Positions 6,030-7,032 of a stretch of DNA of 7,032 nucleotides are shown one piece after another. The DNA is from an uncultured Propioniciclava sp. (GTDB taxonomy: Bacteria > Actinomycetota > Actinomycetes > Propionibacteriales > Propionibacteriaceae): assembly GCA_937872005.1 (NCBI GenBank), contig CALMPQ010000096.1, positions 1 through 7,032 of the forward strand. The letters are read 5' to 3'. The translations under genes and the position numbers were made by a program. The notes beneath the pieces are model-generated. The model was not told where the DNA came from, made no database searches, and saw only the letters and a program-made list of their open reading frames with translations. The stretch's first letter is position 1. Each line of letters begins with the position of its first letter.

Positions 6030-6040
6030 CATGCCTGAGG
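6024..6040 (+). promoter_or_regulatory. Hairpin presenting the glycosylase start codon
   Basis: CCTCAG and CTGAGG form a perfect 6-bp stem around CATGC, so the ATG at 6031 lies in the loop. No Shine-Dalgarno site sits at normal distance: the nearest purine run, GAGGG in the third repeat unit, is 14 bases away. Initiation may depend on translation of the sirtuin gene ending 24 bases upstream, or on the state of the hairpin. Confidence 0.4.
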
Positions 6041-6795
6041 GAGACGCGGTCTGGCGCGTCGCACAACGCCTGCACGGGGCCTTCGTCGACCAACCGCTGG
6101 TGCGCTCCGACCTGCGCTGGCCGAACATCGCCACCGCCGACCTGCGCGGCGCAAAGACCACGGCGGTGGTCGCGCGCGGCAAGCACCTCATGCACCGCTT
6201 CGACAATGGGCTGACCCTGCACAGCCACCTGCGCATGGACGGTGCCTGGCGCATCTCGGCAACCACCGATCCCGCGCCGACGTTCCGGGTGCACAGCGTG
6301 CGGGCCGTGCTCGCGACAGCGGAGTGGACCGCCGTGGGCAACGCGCTCGGCATGCTCGACCTGGTCCGCACGCGCGACGAGGCTCGGCTCGTGGGCTGGC
6401 TCGGCCCCGACCTGCTCGGCCCTGACTGGGATTCCGGTGAGGCCGCCAAGCGCCTCGCCGCCAGCCCTGATGCCCTCGGCGCGGCCCTGCTCGACCAGCG
6501 CAACCTCGCCGGGCTCGGCACCATCTGGACCGCCGAAAGCCTGTTCGCGCAGGGGCTGGACCCGTGGCGTCCGGCAGCTTCGGTGCCACAGCCAGAGCTG
6601 GTCGCGCTGGCTGACCGGGCCCACGCGCTGCTGAGCGCATCGATCCAGGGGCGACCCGACCCCCGGCGCGGCCACGCCGTCTACCGGCGGCTGCACCAGC
6701 CGTGCCCACGGTGCGGGACGCCGATCAAGGCCGGCACCACCGGTTCAGGCCCACAGGAGCGAACGCTGTTCTTCTGCCCCACCTGCCAAGCCTGA
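6031..6795 (+). CDS. nei: Fpg/Nei-family DNA glycosylase/AP lyase (endonuclease VIII-like)
   Basis: A 254-residue bifunctional DNA glycosylase that excises oxidised bases and cuts the abasic site. The mature N-terminus PEGD (residues 2-5) supplies the catalytic Pro2 and Glu3. Lys51 in ARGKHL matches the conserved DNA-contacting lysine. HLRMDGAW (66-73) is typical of actinobacterial Nei-like proteins. The helix-two-turn-helix is at about 148-180, and a zinc finger uses Cys225, Cys228, Cys249 and Cys252. MPEGD favours the Nei branch over Fpg (MPELP). The turn of the helix-two-turn-helix reads LAGLGT; most family members have Asn where Thr164 stands. It is last in the operon, 24 bp after the sirtuin stop, with repeat units on both sides. 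Confidence 0.92.
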   Translation: MPEGDAVWRVAQRLHGAFVDQPLVRSDLRWPNIATADLRGAKTTAVVARGKHLMHRFDNGLTLHSHLRMDGAWRISATTDPAPTFRVHSVRAVLATAEWTAVGNALGMLDLVRTRDEARLVGWLGPDLLGPDWDSGEAAKRLAASPDALGAALLDQRNLAGLGTIWTAESLFAQGLDPWRPAASVPQPELVALADRAHALLSASIQGRPDPRRGHAVYRRLHQPCPRCGTPIKAGTTGSGPQERTLFFCPTCQA

Positions 6796-6885
6796 CCGCC
6801 GAGGGCTTGTGCCCCGTCTGCCGAGGGCTCCATGGGAGCGTGACCGAGTGGAGCCCTCGGCGGAATCGACTGGAGCCCTCGGCGG
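6796..6885. repeat. Four 22-bp units forming a 90-bp palindrome (second array)
   Basis: Two forward units (6797-6818 and 6819-6840) are followed by two inverted ones (6841-6862 and 6863-6884). The inner pair matches over 13 bp (6820-6832 with 6849-6861) and the outer pair over 12 bp (6796-6807 with 6874-6885); both are centred between 6840 and 6841. All share the core GCCGAGGGCT. The first unit differs at one of 22 positions from the unit at 5964, while the other three continue with CCA after the core. The palindrome fills nearly the whole gap between the convergent genes. It resembles REP/BIME-type extragenic palindromes in position and structure, though I do not recognise this particular family. 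Confidence 0.88.
6820..6861. terminator. Probable bidirectional terminator between convergent genes
   Basis: The inner arms form a GC-rich 13-bp stem (GCCGAGGGCTCCA with its complement) and a loop of about 16 bases, which can itself fold as CTCC-ATG-GGAG. It starts 25 bases after the glycosylase stop and 31 bases after the stop of the convergent gene. No T-run follows on either strand, but U-poor terminators are usual in high-GC actinobacteria. The role is inferred from structure and position. Confidence 0.5.
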
Positions 6886-6891
6886 AAAGGG

Positions 6892-7032
6892 TTAGAGGCG
6901 GGCGACCGCGTCGAGCAGGCGGGTGGCCTCGGTCACGTAGGCGTCCTGGTCGAAACCCGGGTCGAGGGTGCTCTGGGCGACCCGAGTTCCGCAGTTGGTG
7001 GGCATTCGGGCGGGTCTGAGCGAGCATTGCTG
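6892..7032 (-). CDS. C-terminal end of an unidentified protein (partial, runs off the window)
   Basis: A minus-strand frame is open from the right edge to a TAA at 6892-6894, giving 46 residues. The last 31 (STLDPGFDQDAYVTEATRLL, then DAVARL) use almost only codons ending in G or C and end in an amphipathic helix, as real C-termini do. The first ten codons from the edge include AGA, CGA and CAA and are less convincing, so a frameshift or sequence error near 7000 is possible. The family cannot be named from this fragment. It converges on the glycosylase gene, with the repeat palindrome between them. Confidence 0.45.
   Translation of the reverse strand, partial: QQCSLRPARMPTNCGTRVAQSTLDPGFDQDAYVTEATRLLDAVARL

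Noticed and set aside
5964..6885. CRISPR array
   Set aside because: Units are only 22 bp, directly abutting, with a short constant core and part of the copies inverted. There are no uniform unique spacers and no cas genes.
5964..6885. Insertion sequence or transposon carrying the glycosylase gene
   Set aside because: No transposase frame is present, the flanking arrays differ in unit number and orientation, and there is no target-site duplication. A cassette role stays only as a recombination hypothesis.

Overview
The window is chromosomal DNA from a high-GC Gram-positive bacterium, almost certainly an actinomycete. G and C dominate third codon positions, GTG codons overlap Shine-Dalgarno sites, one gene looks leaderless, and several families are typical of Actinobacteria (the CE1758/CE1759 flavin pair, a pentapeptide-DinB fusion, a Nei-like glycosylase beginning MPEGD). 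I cannot name the genus. There is no rRNA, tRNA, CRISPR array, phage gene or transposase.

Layout. The left half (57-3382) is transcribed leftward: a conserved hypothetical protein with a DUF5661-like C-terminal part, a PAP2-family membrane phosphatase, then, behind its own candidate promoter and operator, a two-gene flavin unit (LLM-class monooxygenase and its FMN reductase partner, overlapping stop-to-start). A perfect 13-bp inverted repeat lies at the extreme left edge. A roughly 315-bp divergent region (3383-3697) follows. It holds a probable small leftward gene of at most 70 codons, several dyads, and the promoter of a rightward operon. The right half (3698-6795) is four tightly packed rightward genes: pentapeptide/DinB protein, alpha/beta hydrolase, sirtuin (Sir2), and Fpg/Nei DNA glycosylase. 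Gaps are 1, 25 and 24 bp. The last 141 bases carry the C-terminal end of a gene on the minus strand, convergent with the glycosylase gene.

How the genes fit together. The LLM and FMN reductase pair should form a two-component flavin monooxygenase of unknown substrate. The rightward operon combines base-excision repair (Nei), NAD-dependent deacylation (Sir2) and a DinB-fold protein, which hints at a stress or thiol role, but a common pathway is inference only.

The most unusual structure is a family of 22-bp units, each with a conserved 5' core (C/T)GCCGAGGGCT and a variable remainder. Three head-to-tail units end the sirtuin gene, supplying its last 13 codons, and run up to the base before the glycosylase start codon. 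Four more (two forward, two inverted) form a 90-bp palindrome, symmetric to the base, between the glycosylase gene and the convergent gene. The glycosylase gene is therefore bracketed by these units, and its start codon lies in the loop of a small hairpin partly made by the last upstream unit.
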